The notes beneath the pieces are model-generated. The model did not search any database, had not been told where the DNA came from, and saw only the letters and a program-made list of their open reading frames with translations. This document shows, one piece after another, positions 1 to 8,227 of a stretch of 64,000 nt of DNA. The number at the start of each line of letters is the position of its first letter. Position 1 is the stretch's first letter. Source of the DNA: Nostoc sp. WHI (GTDB taxonomy: Bacteria > Cyanobacteriota > Cyanobacteriia > Cyanobacteriales > Nostocaceae); the NCBI RefSeq assembly GCF_015714725.1, contig NZ_WBKM01000157.1:1-64000 (forward strand). Direction: 5' to 3'. The translations under genes and the position numbers were made by a program.

Positions 1-241
1 AACCAAAATAGTAAGAGTGGTTGGGCAATGAGACGCAGATTATTTAAAGTATTCTTCCATCCGCATTCATGGTTCCATTGTTGATGATTAGAAAAATCAA
101 CATCACTATTTTCTTGTACCTCAGTTTCAATTTGACGAGATTTATTTAAGCCTAACAAGGCTGGAGAATTTAAACTATGGTAGCAACTGTTGGGTGAGCA
201 TCTCTTGCCAAATGTTTCAAGATTTGTAATTCTACATCCAT
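1..241 (-). pseudogene. IS701-type transposase remnant (internal deletion, runs off the window)
   Basis: A minus-strand ATG at 241 opens a 23-residue frame, MDVELQILKHLARDAHP..., which resembles the N-terminus of cyanobacterial IS701-type transposases, and stops at 170. A different frame, open from about 186 to the window edge, reads QQWNHECGWKNTLNNLRLI, which I associate with the C-terminal part of the same kind of transposase. A full transposase needs several hundred residues between these pieces, so I infer an internal deletion with a frameshift. Family assignment is from memory of the motifs. Confidence 0.45.
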
Positions 242-382
242 TGCCCTATTTACCTTTCAGGGTTTTATTTTTTTATTCTTTTATTCAGAATACCCGGAAA
301 GTGACAGAAGAGGGATACTATATTGGTCAACGCTTTATAAAAACAGGCGATCGCTTACGGTATTAGATGCGATCGCAGTAAT

Positions 383-1084
383 CTAAATTATATCTGGATC
401 GATGTTTAATTCTCGCAGTTTTACTGCCAAACGTTCTACTTTTTGTTCTGCCTGTTCCATTCTTTGTTCTGCCTGTTCTGCCGTTTCTTCAGGTGTTGGC
501 ACTAGTTGCCCAACAGGTGTAAAAAACCGCAATAGTCCCTGATAAATTCCCAAATATAAACCTAGCTGATGACTCCACAAATGTCCTTGTTCATTTGCTA
601 GTAAAGGTTGATATTTTCCATCTACTAAATGAAATCCGGCAAATTCTTGTGTATAAGGGTCAAACCAAAAATAATCAGGGGTGCGGAAAATATCTTGATA
701 AATTTCTTTCTTTAAACCTTTATCTGTTTTCGCTGTTGATTCTGACATCATTTCTACAATGACATGGGGATATTTGCCATACTCTTCCCAGACTACCCAA
801 CTTTTTCGGATTTTACGTTCTGTTTTTAATACTACAAAAAAGTCTGGGCTACTAAGGTGTCTTGATTTTAGTTGTTGCGTATTGTAATAAATAGTCAGAT
901 TTCCCGTCGCATAAAAATCATTTCTGTCTCGCCACAACAATTTCAGGCATTCTAAAAGTAAGATTAGTTGTTGCATATGCAGTTCTGTTTCCCAGGGAGG
1001 TTCGTCACTATATAAATCACCTGGTGGAAATATCACATCTTTCGAGATGTCTTCTTGAGAATCTAATTCTTGAGCAATGGTCAT
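383..1084 (-). CDS. Uma2 family (DUF820) endonuclease-like protein
   Basis: A 233-residue protein of the Uma2/DUF820 family, which is greatly expanded in cyanobacteria and has a PD-(D/E)XK nuclease fold. Visible family features are LTIYYN near residue 63, the SPDFFVVL strand, VIVEMMSEST (the conserved (V/I)E-(I/M)-S-(E/D)-ST block) and the DYFWFDPYTQEFAGF segment with C-terminal GLYLGIYQGLLRF. The last 40 residues form a short charged coiled coil with EQAEQ repeats. It is about 80% identical by eye to the gene at 1188-1931, so the two are a tandem duplication. The cellular role of the family is not established; it could be mobile-DNA related. Confidence 0.85.
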   Translation of the reverse strand: MTIAQELDSQEDISKDVIFPPGDLYSDEPPWETELHMQQLILLLECLKLLWRDRNDFYATGNLTIYYNTQQLKSRHLSSPDFFVVLKTERKIRKSWVVWEEYGKYPHVIVEMMSESTAKTDKGLKKEIYQDIFRTPDYFWFDPYTQEFAGFHLVDGKYQPLLANEQGHLWSHQLGLYLGIYQGLLRFFTPVGQLVPTPEETAEQAEQRMEQAEQKVERLAVKLRELNIDPDII

Positions 1085-1145
1085 AGAATCGATACTGCAT
1101 CAAGTAGTTATGGATTTATTTTATCACTAGCGATCGCATAGCATT

Positions 1146-1165
1146 CCGTAGGCGATTACCTACGG
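1146..1165. repeat. Small palindrome between the Uma2 genes
   Basis: CCGTAGG and CCTACGG form a perfect 7-bp inverted repeat around CGATTA, embedded in a GC-rich stretch (to about 1182) of the type scattered through Nostoc genomes. It lies between the stop of the downstream Uma2 gene and the start of the other, so it could act as an RNA hairpin. No T-tract is present. Confidence 0.5.
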
Positions 1166-1187
1166 TACGCTACGCGAACGCAGCAGT

Positions 1188-1931
1188 CTAAATTGTATCT
1201 GGATCAATATTTAACTCTCGCAGTTTTACTGCTAAACGTTCTGCCTTTTGTTCTGCTTGTTCTGCCTTTTGTTCTGCTTGTTCTGCCTTTTGTTCTGATT
1301 GTTCTGCCTTTTGTTCTGCTTGTTCTGCCGTTTCTTCAAGTGTTGGTACTAGTTGCCCAACAGGTGTAAAAAACCGCAATAGTCCCTGATAAACTCCCAG
1401 ATATAACCCTAGTTGATGACTCCACAAATGTCCTTGTTCATTTGCTTGTAGAGGTTGATATTCTCCATCTACTAAATGAAATCCCGCAAATTCTTGTGTG
1501 TAAGGGTCAAACCAAAAATAATCAGGGGTGCGGAAAGTATCTTGATAAATTGTTTTCTTTAAATCTTTGTCAGTCTTCGCTGTTGAGTCAGACAAAATTT
1601 CTAGAATTACATTTGGATATTTGCCATCTTCTTCCCAGACTACCCAACTTTTACGAGTTTTGCGTTCAGTTCCCAGTACTACAAAAAAGTCTGGCCCCCG
1701 GAAGTGTTCTGATTTAAGTTGGCGCGGACTATAGTAAATAGTCAGGTTTCCAGCTGCATAGAAATCGTTTCTATCTCGCCATAGCCATTTTAGGCATTTG
1801 AGTAAGAGCATAATTTGCTCTAGATGTAGTTCGCTTTCCAAGGGAGGCTCATCACTATATAAATCACCAGGGGGAAAAATAACATCTTGACAGATGCCTT
1901 TTTGAGAATCTAATTCTTGAGCAATGGTCAT
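1188..1931 (-). CDS. Uma2 family (DUF820) endonuclease-like protein, paralogue with extended coiled coil
   Basis: A 247-residue paralogue of the gene at 383-1084, with the same MTIAQELDSQ start, GPDFFVVL, VILEILSDST and DYFWFDPYTQEFAGF blocks. It differs mainly in the C-terminus, where a seven-residue unit (EQAEQKA) is repeated four to five times, encoded by a 21-bp tandem repeat at about 1245-1330. The repeat probably gives a slightly longer coiled coil and is likely unstable in copy number. The 5' flanks of both genes share the same sequence (ATAGAATCGATACTGCATCAAG...), so the duplication included the upstream region. Confidence 0.85.
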   Translation of the reverse strand: MTIAQELDSQKGICQDVIFPPGDLYSDEPPLESELHLEQIMLLLKCLKWLWRDRNDFYAAGNLTIYYSPRQLKSEHFRGPDFFVVLGTERKTRKSWVVWEEDGKYPNVILEILSDSTAKTDKDLKKTIYQDTFRTPDYFWFDPYTQEFAGFHLVDGEYQPLQANEQGHLWSHQLGLYLGVYQGLLRFFTPVGQLVPTLEETAEQAEQKAEQSEQKAEQAEQKAEQAEQKAERLAVKLRELNIDPDTI

Positions 1932-1999
1932 AGAATCGATACTGCATCAAGTGGTTATGGATTTATTTTATCAGTTTTGTAGTAGGCGATCGCTTATTT

Positions 2000-2275
2000 T
2001 TAGGGCAATGGTAAATAAACTATTCGGTCTTGATATTCATCTTCTTCTGAAGCCAAAGCAGCTATTATTAATTCTTCTATATTTTCACCAATACTCAAAT
2101 TGGGATTGAGGATACAAATTCCTGGTATATAACGCTTAACAGCGATATGATCAGCTAAATATCCCGGCATAGAAGTTCGGTTGTTTGTCACAAGTACAAA
2201 ACTATTCTTCTCACACCAACACAGAATTACTGGATCAAGTGTACTTGTAGGTGGAGTTCGACAACTTTTTTCATA
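2000..2275 (-). pseudogene. PIN-like (DUF5615-type) protein, 5'-truncated
   Basis: The minus-strand frame is open for about 91 codons. It reads CRTPPTSTLDPVIL, CEKNSFVLVTNNRTSMPGYL and then IPGICILNP...YQDRIVYLP, a pattern typical of small cyanobacterial DUF5615/PIN-like proteins that usually sit in toxin-antitoxin-like pairs. An in-frame TAA at 2276-2278 closes the frame and no ATG lies before the internal MTNN at 2191, so the normal start and the first acidic residues are missing. A short product from 2191 cannot be excluded. I see no partner gene beside it. Confidence 0.6.
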
Positions 2276-2496
2276 TTAATAGCTCCAATAACTGTAATGA
2301 AACTATATTTATCTAACCCCACACTACAATGCAACTTTCTGAAGTTGAAGAGATGCGATCGCTTATACTTAGAGTGGTTTTGGGGTTGTCTGTGGTGCAT
2401 CGTTAAATAGCCTCGATTCAAAGTCCCAGGTAGAAAACCCAGGTAAAGACTGCTGCTAGAGTGAAGCAGGGGCGAATTTTCCGAGATGTTTAACTC

Positions 2497-2664
2497 AGTA
2501 TTGCAGAACGTCAAGGAACCTTTGGTTGTCTGGAACTCATAGAAGTACCTCATGCCCTTTTGGGTGTAACGCCAATGGAAGTTGCGAGTTTTACCGATGA
2601 ATTCGGAGCAAACTTACCTAAGCGTATGAATAGAAATGCGCTTTTTGGTCAGGTTAACCAGTAA
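2497..2664 (+). pseudogene. C-terminal remnant of an unrecognised protein
   Basis: After a TAA at 2491 the plus frame reads RQGTFGCLELIEVPHALLG then VTPMEVASFTDEFGANLPKR and ends at a TAA at 2662. The composition is that of a real soluble protein tail, not of repeat DNA, but there is no start codon and the upstream frame is closed. It sits directly upstream of glcE. I do not recognise the family. Confidence 0.35.
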
Positions 2665-2703
2665 ATTAGAGGTAGGGTGTAAAAAATAAACTAAATCAAA
2701 GTA

Positions 2704-4053
2704 ATGTCTAACGACAAGCCGCAAGCCGTCTGCGCGTCTCATCTTGCATCTATCATCGGTGAAGAAAATGCTGTTTGCCTGTGGGAAAATATCGAAGTAG
2801 GTCAGCAAGAACGTATCCAACGGGCTGTAGCTTCTGGAAATTATCCCAGTTGTATCGTTTATCCGCGTACCCAACAACAGCTAGCCGCAGTCATTGCAAC
2901 AGCTCACAGTCACAACTGGCGCGTACTCCCCTGCGGTAGTGGCAGTAAACTTAGCTGGGGCGGTTTAGCTAAGGGCATTGATGTCGTAGTTAGTACAGAA
3001 CGTATTAACCAACTGATTGAACACGCTGTTGGCGATTTGACAATCACGGTAGAAGCTGGGATGAAGTTTTCTCATCTCCAAGCACTTTTGGCAAACTCGC
3101 GGCAATTTCTTGCCCTTGACCCCACAGCACCAGAGTCGGCAACCATTGGCGGTATTGTTGCCACAGGTGATACAGGTTCTTTGCGGCAACGTTATGGTAG
3201 TGTGCGTGACCAGTTACTAGGTATTACCTTTGTGCGTGCTGATGGACAAGTCGCCAAAGCTGGGGGAAGAGTAGTTAAAAATGTTGCCGGATATGATTTG
3301 ATGAAGTTGTTTACTGGGTCTTACGGCACATTAGGCTTCATTAGTCAACTAACTTTTCGGGTGTATCCGCTACCAGAGGCATCGGGGACAGTGGTACTGA
3401 CTGGCACGGCGGAGGCTGTATCTCAAGCGGCTGATATCCTCCGAGGTTCGGCGTTAACACCAGTCCAAGCTGATTTGTTATCAACTAAATTGGTGTCTAG
3501 TTTAGGGTTGGGTCAAGGGCTGGGATTAATTGCCCGCTTCCAAAGTATTAGTGAGAGTGTTAAAGAACAGTCAAACCGAGTTTTGGAAGTAGGGCAAAAA
3601 TTGGGCTTAGATGGGGCAATTTTTGCCGATGGTGATGAAGCTAATCTATGGCAGAGATTGCAAGAACGAATACATACTGCTGCTACAGAATCTGTAATTA
3701 CCTGCAAAATAGGAGTGTTACCTACTGCTGCTGTAGAGATTTTGACTCAAGTGGAGTTAGGTTTGATTCATATAAGTAGTGGTTTAGGTTTGTTACAATT
3801 AGAGGATAAAAATCAAGTTTTGAAAGTGCGCGATGAGCTACACTCCGCCGGAAGCGATGCCTACGGCGGGCTGCGCCTACGCACTCAAGGTTACAATGGG
3901 TTTTTAACAATTCTGGAAGCACCAGTAGCAGTTAAAGAACAAATAGATGTTTGGGGTTATATGGGGAATGCTTTGCCGTTGATGCGCCGTATTAAAGAAC
4001 AGTTTGATAGTAAAAATATTTTAAGTCCTGGTCGGTTTGTGGGTGGGATTTAG
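2704..4053 (+). CDS. glcE: Glycolate oxidase/dehydrogenase FAD-binding subunit GlcE
   Basis: A 449-residue FAD-binding oxidoreductase of the GlcD/GlcE type (FAD_binding_4). Seen in order are the pyrophosphate-binding LPCGSGSKLSWGG at about residues 80-92, GGIVATGDTGSLRQRYG, and the GlcE signature GGRVVKNVAGYDL followed by LFTGSYGTLGFISQLTFRVYP. It is too short for GlcD (about 490) and fits GlcE. With glcF 58 bp downstream it would form part of the glycolate-oxidising complex of photorespiration, with GlcD encoded elsewhere. An interspersed repeat lies in frame at 3842-3887 and encodes about 15 extra residues. Confidence 0.82.
   Translation: MSNDKPQAVCASHLASIIGEENAVCLWENIEVGQQERIQRAVASGNYPSCIVYPRTQQQLAAVIATAHSHNWRVLPCGSGSKLSWGGLAKGIDVVVSTERINQLIEHAVGDLTITVEAGMKFSHLQALLANSRQFLALDPTAPESATIGGIVATGDTGSLRQRYGSVRDQLLGITFVRADGQVAKAGGRVVKNVAGYDLMKLFTGSYGTLGFISQLTFRVYPLPEASGTVVLTGTAEAVSQAADILRGSALTPVQADLLSTKLVSSLGLGQGLGLIARFQSISESVKEQSNRVLEVGQKLGLDGAIFADGDEANLWQRLQERIHTAATESVITCKIGVLPTAAVEILTQVELGLIHISSGLGLLQLEDKNQVLKVRDELHSAGSDAYGGLRLRTQGYNGFLTILEAPVAVKEQIDVWGYMGNALPLMRRIKEQFDSKNILSPGRFVGGI
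3842..3887. repeat. Interspersed palindromic repeat inserted in frame within glcE
   Basis: The segment contains CCGCCG...CGGCGG arms and a GCGATGCCTACGGCGGGC core followed by GCGCCTACGC. Similar sequences occur in non-coding DNA at 42953-42983, 46720-46750, 47272-47300 and, diverged, at 43353-43380. Here it is read through as HSAGSDAYGGLRLRT, between the conserved VLKVRDEL and the FLTILEAPVAVKEQ blocks of the protein. Confidence 0.65.
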
Positions 4054-4111
4054 TATTAACTTGCCGCAGGCTACCGATAAGGATATTAAGGAAGAGAGAG
4101 AATAAATAATT

Positions 4112-5467
4112 ATGCAAGTTTCAGAAAATTCTGTTAATAATACGGCTAGTTTAAAGAATTTAAAGGGGTTTGATGAGAATCATCCGCCTGACCCGAAGTT
4201 GATTGATAGTTGTGTACATTGTGGGTTTTGTCTCGCAACTTGTCCGAGCTATCGGGTGCTTGGCAAGGAGATGGATTCTCCTAGAGGACGCATCTATTTA
4301 ATGGATGCAATTAATGAGGGTGAAATTGCCCTGAATACAGCAACAGTAGAACATTTTGATTCTTGTTTGGGATGTCTTGCTTGTGTAAGTACTTGTCCTT
4401 CTGGTGTGCAGTATGACAAGTTGATTTCTGCAACTCGTCACCAAGTTGAACGGAATTATCCCCGCAGTTTGCCAGACAAATTCTTTCGTCAACTAATATT
4501 TTCTTTGTTTCCCTATCCCAATCTTTTACGATTTTTATTAGTTCCGTTGTTAGTTTATCAAAAGTTGGGGTTTGCTAAATTCTTTCGCGTTACAGGTTTA
4601 CTCAACAAAATATCGCCCCGTTTGGCAGCAATGGAATCAATTCTGCCAGAAATTACTCTCAAATCTTTTCAAGATAATTTGCCTACTATCATCCACGCTC
4701 AAGGTGAAAAGCGTTACCGAGTTGGGATGATTTTGGGTTGCGTGCAACGGTTGTTTTTCTCTTCAGTGAATGAAGCGACGGTGCGAGTTTTAACGGCGAA
4801 TGGTTGTGAAGTTGTCATTCCGAAATCTCAAGGTTGTTGTGCTGCGCTTCCCGAACACCAAGGACAAACAGAACAGGCAAAAGCTTTAGCAAGGCAGATG
4901 ATTGATAGTTTTGCTGATACTGATGTAGATTTTGTAATTATCAACGCTGCTGGTTGCGGTCATACTTTGAAGGAATACGGCCACATTTTAGAAAATGACC
5001 CAGAATATCGGGAAAAGGCGAAGGATTTTGCAGCTAAAGTTAAAGATGCTCAAGAGTTTTTGGCAACTGTTGGCTTAACAGCGAAACTTTCACCATTGGC
5101 TGATAAACCCTTGAATTTAGTTTATCAAGATGCTTGTCATTTATTGCATGGCCAAAAGATTAGCGTGCAACCGCGTCAGGTATTGCGACAAATTCCCGGC
5201 GTGAAGTTGACAGAACCAATAGATGCGGCTTTGTGTTGTGGCAGCGCTGGGGTTTACAATATGCTGCAACCGGAAGTGGCCGATGAATTGGGTCAGCAAA
5301 AAGTGCAGAATTTACTAAATACTGGTGCTGAATTAATTGCTTCTGCTAATCCGGGGTGTACTTTGCAAATTACGAAGCATTTGCAGTTGCAAGGTAAGAA
5401 GATTTCAGTTATTCACCCGATGGAGTTGTTGGATTATTCGATTCGGGGTGTGAAGCTGGAATTATAG
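4112..5467 (+). CDS. glcF: Glycolate oxidase iron-sulfur subunit GlcF
   Basis: A 451-residue protein with two ferredoxin-like clusters, C34-x2-C37-x2-C40-x3-CP and C85-x2-C88-x2-C91-x3-CP, then two cysteine-rich CCG domains (GCCAALPEHQG and CCGSAGVYNM) as in GlcF, LldE and HdrB. The length matches GlcF. It passes electrons from the flavin subunits to the quinone pool and presumably acts at the membrane with GlcE from the preceding gene. The gap of 58 bp and same strand suggest one transcript. Confidence 0.87.
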   Translation: MQVSENSVNNTASLKNLKGFDENHPPDPKLIDSCVHCGFCLATCPSYRVLGKEMDSPRGRIYLMDAINEGEIALNTATVEHFDSCLGCLACVSTCPSGVQYDKLISATRHQVERNYPRSLPDKFFRQLIFSLFPYPNLLRFLLVPLLVYQKLGFAKFFRVTGLLNKISPRLAAMESILPEITLKSFQDNLPTIIHAQGEKRYRVGMILGCVQRLFFSSVNEATVRVLTANGCEVVIPKSQGCCAALPEHQGQTEQAKALARQMIDSFADTDVDFVIINAAGCGHTLKEYGHILENDPEYREKAKDFAAKVKDAQEFLATVGLTAKLSPLADKPLNLVYQDACHLLHGQKISVQPRQVLRQIPGVKLTEPIDAALCCGSAGVYNMLQPEVADELGQQKVQNLLNTGAELIASANPGCTLQITKHLQLQGKKISVIHPMELLDYSIRGVKLEL

Positions 5468-5714
5468 ATATTTCTTGTGGGTTGGACATTTTGTTATTAA
5501 TGTCAACTTAACGTAAAAGTTGGTAGACCTCTAGCTGGAAAAATCTGTTTGGCGTAGGCGAGACAATGCGATCGCGGCGCTACGACCCTGTATCACAGCC
5601 TACACCTAATCTAAGCCCCAGCGATACCCGTTTCTACGTCTAAGGATATAAGTTTGTTTAATTTTGAGATATTTAATGAGATATTAAATTGAAAATGAAT
5701 TCAGATAGAAACTT

Positions 5715-5948
5715 ATGACAACTGAGCAAGAGCTTCAATCTCTTTTTAATAGTTTAGATCGCGATCAAGACGGCAAAGTCTCCATTCATGAGCTTTTTTT
5801 AAGTCCTGGCTTAAGTGCAATCATCTCATCAGAAACAAATACCAGTAGCCCCCAGGAATTACTAGTACGGTATGATGCGGACGAAGACGGTAGTATTACC
5901 TTTGAAGAGTTAAAGGAAGCAGTTGAGAAAGCTAGTAATTTAACCTAG
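5715..5948 (+). CDS. Small EF-hand calcium-binding protein
   Basis: A 77-residue protein with two canonical EF-hand loops: D15-R-D17-Q-D19-G-K-V-S-I-H-E26 and D54-A-D56-E-D58-G-S-I-T-F-E-E. No signal peptide or membrane segment, so it is probably a cytosolic calcium sensor or buffer. It is monocistronic, with 247 bp upstream and 255 bp downstream free of genes. A weak hairpin (AAATCCCTC 5971-5979, GAGGGATTT 5995-6003) lies just past the stop and may end the transcript. Target unknown. Confidence 0.8.
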   Translation: MTTEQELQSLFNSLDRDQDGKVSIHELFLSPGLSAIISSETNTSSPQELLVRYDADEDGSITFEELKEAVEKASNLT

Positions 5949-6203
5949 CGGTCAAAAAAACCAATACCCAAAATCCCTCTCCAGCCCACGCTTTGAGGGA
6001 TTTGCAATTTTCATGGTCATTGGTGACTCGCTAGCCCAAAAGAGAATTGAACTAATTGATCAAGTTGTTGATAAAGGCGATCGCAGTGGATTCATCAATA
6101 AAGCCGGATAATTTTCATAAAATCTACCTATAGGTGATTTCTCACAATAAGCTATTGCAACTAAGCTGACAGAGAAATACCTAATTTTTATATACTTTTC
6201 TAT

Positions 6204-7502
6204 ATGGTAGATATCTATATCATTAACCTATTTGTGATTGGTCTACTTTTGCTGATGGTCACATTAGGGTCAGGTTGGATTTCTCGCTTACCTCTTTCTT
6301 TTGCCATTATTTATTTAGTGGTTGGTATTTTGCTAGGCCCTTATGGCTTAGGATTGATTCAATTACGTCGAGATGAAGTTTTCAACGCCGAATTGCTGAA
6401 GAGATTAACAGAACTTGTAGTAATTATCTCTGTGTTTGGCTGCGGCTTAAAAATCGTTCGCCCTCTCAAGTTAAGGCATTGGGATATTACGGTGCGATTG
6501 ATTGGATTTCTAATGCCAATTTCAATTTTTGCCCTGGCTGCTGTGGGTAAATTGTTTTTAGGTATGAATTGGGGCGAGGCGATTTTGTTGGGAGCAATTC
6601 TCGCACCTACAGATCCAGTATTAGCATCAGAAGTACAACTGACCGATACTAACGACCAAGATGAGTTGCGCTTTGGTTTAACTTCTGAAGGGGGGTTAAA
6701 TGATGCTTTAGCTTTTCCCTTTGTTTATTTTGGCATTCATGCGCTAAAAGATGACAACTGGGGCAACTGGTTTCAGCAGTGGGTTTTGGTTGATTTGATT
6801 TGGGCGATCGCTGCTGGTATAGTAATGGGAATTGTTGTAGCTAAAGCAATAGTTTGGATTGAACAAAGACTTGCAAAAGGCCGTCCTGCTGATGAGTTAA
6901 TGGAAGACTTTGTGGCTATCAGCACGATTTTACTAAGTTATTCCTTAACAGAAATTGTTAATGGTTATGGATTTCTGGCAGTATTTGTGGCTGGGTTAGT
7001 TGTTCAACGCAGTTATAGAAATCCTGAAAAACCACTGGCACAATTGGAATTTATTGAGCGAATTGAAAAGCTACTAGAAGTTGGGACAATTTTGTTATTG
7101 GGTTCAATATTGTTATTTCAGCCGATGGTCAATTATGCTGGTCAATCTTTGTTAGTAATAATTTTATTATTCTTCATCATTCGACCCGTAGGAGTTTGGA
7201 TTAGCACCATAGGTAAACGTTCTCTAGACTCACACCGTCGAACTTTGCATCCAGGAACTCGTTGGTTATTTGGATGGTTTGGGATTCGCGGTGTTGGCTC
7301 TTTATATTATCTAGGCTATGCGTTTGGTAATGGTTTAAAAGGTGAAGCTGCCGAAGAAATTGCCTGGATAACTTACACTACTATTGTGGTTTCTGTGATT
7401 GTGCATGGAATTAGTGCAACTCCTTTAATGAAGTGGTATGAGCGCAATATTGCTAATCAGAGAAACGCTACTCCTCGCGCCACAATTAATGAATTTAAAT
7501 AG
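6204..7502 (+). CDS. Cation:proton antiporter (CPA1/NhaP type)
   Basis: A 432-residue polytopic membrane protein with about 11-12 hydrophobic segments. The ion-site motif LAPTDPVLASEVQ (about residue 132) and the following SEGGLNDALAFPF are characteristic of Na+/H+ exchangers of the CPA1 superfamily. It would exchange Na+ or K+ for protons across the cytoplasmic or thylakoid membrane. It stands alone and is followed by a MITE-like element. A second, unrelated-looking CPA1 antiporter is at 45123-46676. Substrate cannot be decided from sequence. Confidence 0.85.
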   Translation: MVDIYIINLFVIGLLLLMVTLGSGWISRLPLSFAIIYLVVGILLGPYGLGLIQLRRDEVFNAELLKRLTELVVIISVFGCGLKIVRPLKLRHWDITVRLIGFLMPISIFALAAVGKLFLGMNWGEAILLGAILAPTDPVLASEVQLTDTNDQDELRFGLTSEGGLNDALAFPFVYFGIHALKDDNWGNWFQQWVLVDLIWAIAAGIVMGIVVAKAIVWIEQRLAKGRPADELMEDFVAISTILLSYSLTEIVNGYGFLAVFVAGLVVQRSYRNPEKPLAQLEFIERIEKLLEVGTILLLGSILLFQPMVNYAGQSLLVIILLFFIIRPVGVWISTIGKRSLDSHRRTLHPGTRWLFGWFGIRGVGSLYYLGYAFGNGLKGEAAEEIAWITYTTIVVSVIVHGISATPLMKWYERNIANQRNATPRATINEFK

Positions 7503-7511
7503 GGTGTGTTT

Positions 7512-7609
7512 AATACGCTTGGGTTAAGATCCCCCCGCCTGCGGCGACTCCCTTAAAAAAGGGGTAAAAGAGATATGAGCAAGCTTTATATGACTAACCC
7601 AAGCGTATT
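7512..7609. repeat. MITE-like element, family A
   Basis: AATACGCTTGGGTTA (7512-7526) is repeated perfectly inverted as TAACCCAAGCGTATT (7595-7609). The core carries a GATCCCCCC...TTAAAAAAGGGG stretch, also present in the elements at 44968-45101 and 47339-47469. It sits between convergent genes and could form a long hairpin. Confidence 0.7.
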
Positions 7610-7621
7610 GGTTGAGATTTC

Positions 7622-8011
7622 CTATTTACCTGTCACCTTTTCAATAACTTCTTTCGCTTTTTCGCCGAAACTTGCTTGCGGCTTTTGTTCTTGTTCAGCT
7701 TTTAAATTCCTTTCGTAAGTCTTCTGGATAGTATTAAGGTTTTCTCCATCTTTTATTGCTTGCTCATAAGCTTCTTGGCGTTCTTCTTCTTGAACGCCAA
7801 CACCTGGATCATATTCGTTAGCACGATTAATTTGTTCTTCGGAATTTGGTTTATACTCTGGAGGTACTAACTTTAATTCTTCAAGAGTAGTTGCATAACT
7901 AGCTTGCTGAACAAAAATGAACGAACTCGACAAGCTGATGAAAACCATCAAGCCAACAACCAAAATGCTCGAACGTAACGCCTGTTTTAAAGTTAATAGA
8001 ATTTTTTGCAT
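7622..8011 (-). CDS. Small exported protein, similar to low-temperature-induced proteins
   Basis: A 129-residue protein with a strong N-terminal signal sequence: basic start MQKILLTLKQALR, a hydrophobic stretch to about residue 36, and a likely cleavage near SYA-TT at about 40. The mature part is short, charged and helical (EEERQEAYEQAIKDGENL, KAKEVIEKVTGK). It recalls small cyanobacterial proteins annotated as low-temperature-induced, but I cannot confirm this. Probably periplasmic or lumenal. Function unknown. Confidence 0.65.
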   Translation of the reverse strand: MQKILLTLKQALRSSILVVGLMVFISLSSSFIFVQQASYATTLEELKLVPPEYKPNSEEQINRANEYDPGVGVQEEERQEAYEQAIKDGENLNTIQKTYERNLKAEQEQKPQASFGEKAKEVIEKVTGK

Positions 8012-8144
8012 GGAAAAACCCTCCTAATTTTCTGTTATGAGCCTTTGTTATGTATAAATAGATTCGATAACAAATGCTCATTCAGGCATCGTAGATGTTT
8101 AGGTACAGTTCTTCCTTCTACCGTAGGATATATTAATTTTTATC

Positions 8145-8225
8145 CAATACGTTTTGGTTAAGGCAAGAGACGCGATAAATCGCCGTCTCTACATGAGGTC
8201 TTTGGGTTTATACCCAAGCGTGTTG
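8145..8225. repeat. MITE-like element, family A (diverged)
   Basis: CAATACGTTTTGGTTAAG at the left and an imperfect inverted copy ending at CAAGCGTGTTG (8225) enclose the palindromic block GAGACGCGATAAATCGCCGTCTC. The same block occurs inside the element at 18709-18808 and again at about 22252-22276. Confidence 0.55.
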
Positions 8226-8227
8226 AG

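Noticed and set aside
2227-2553. 108-codon minus-strand frame
   Set aside because: It overlaps two gene remnants in other frames, and its sequence does not look like a protein family.
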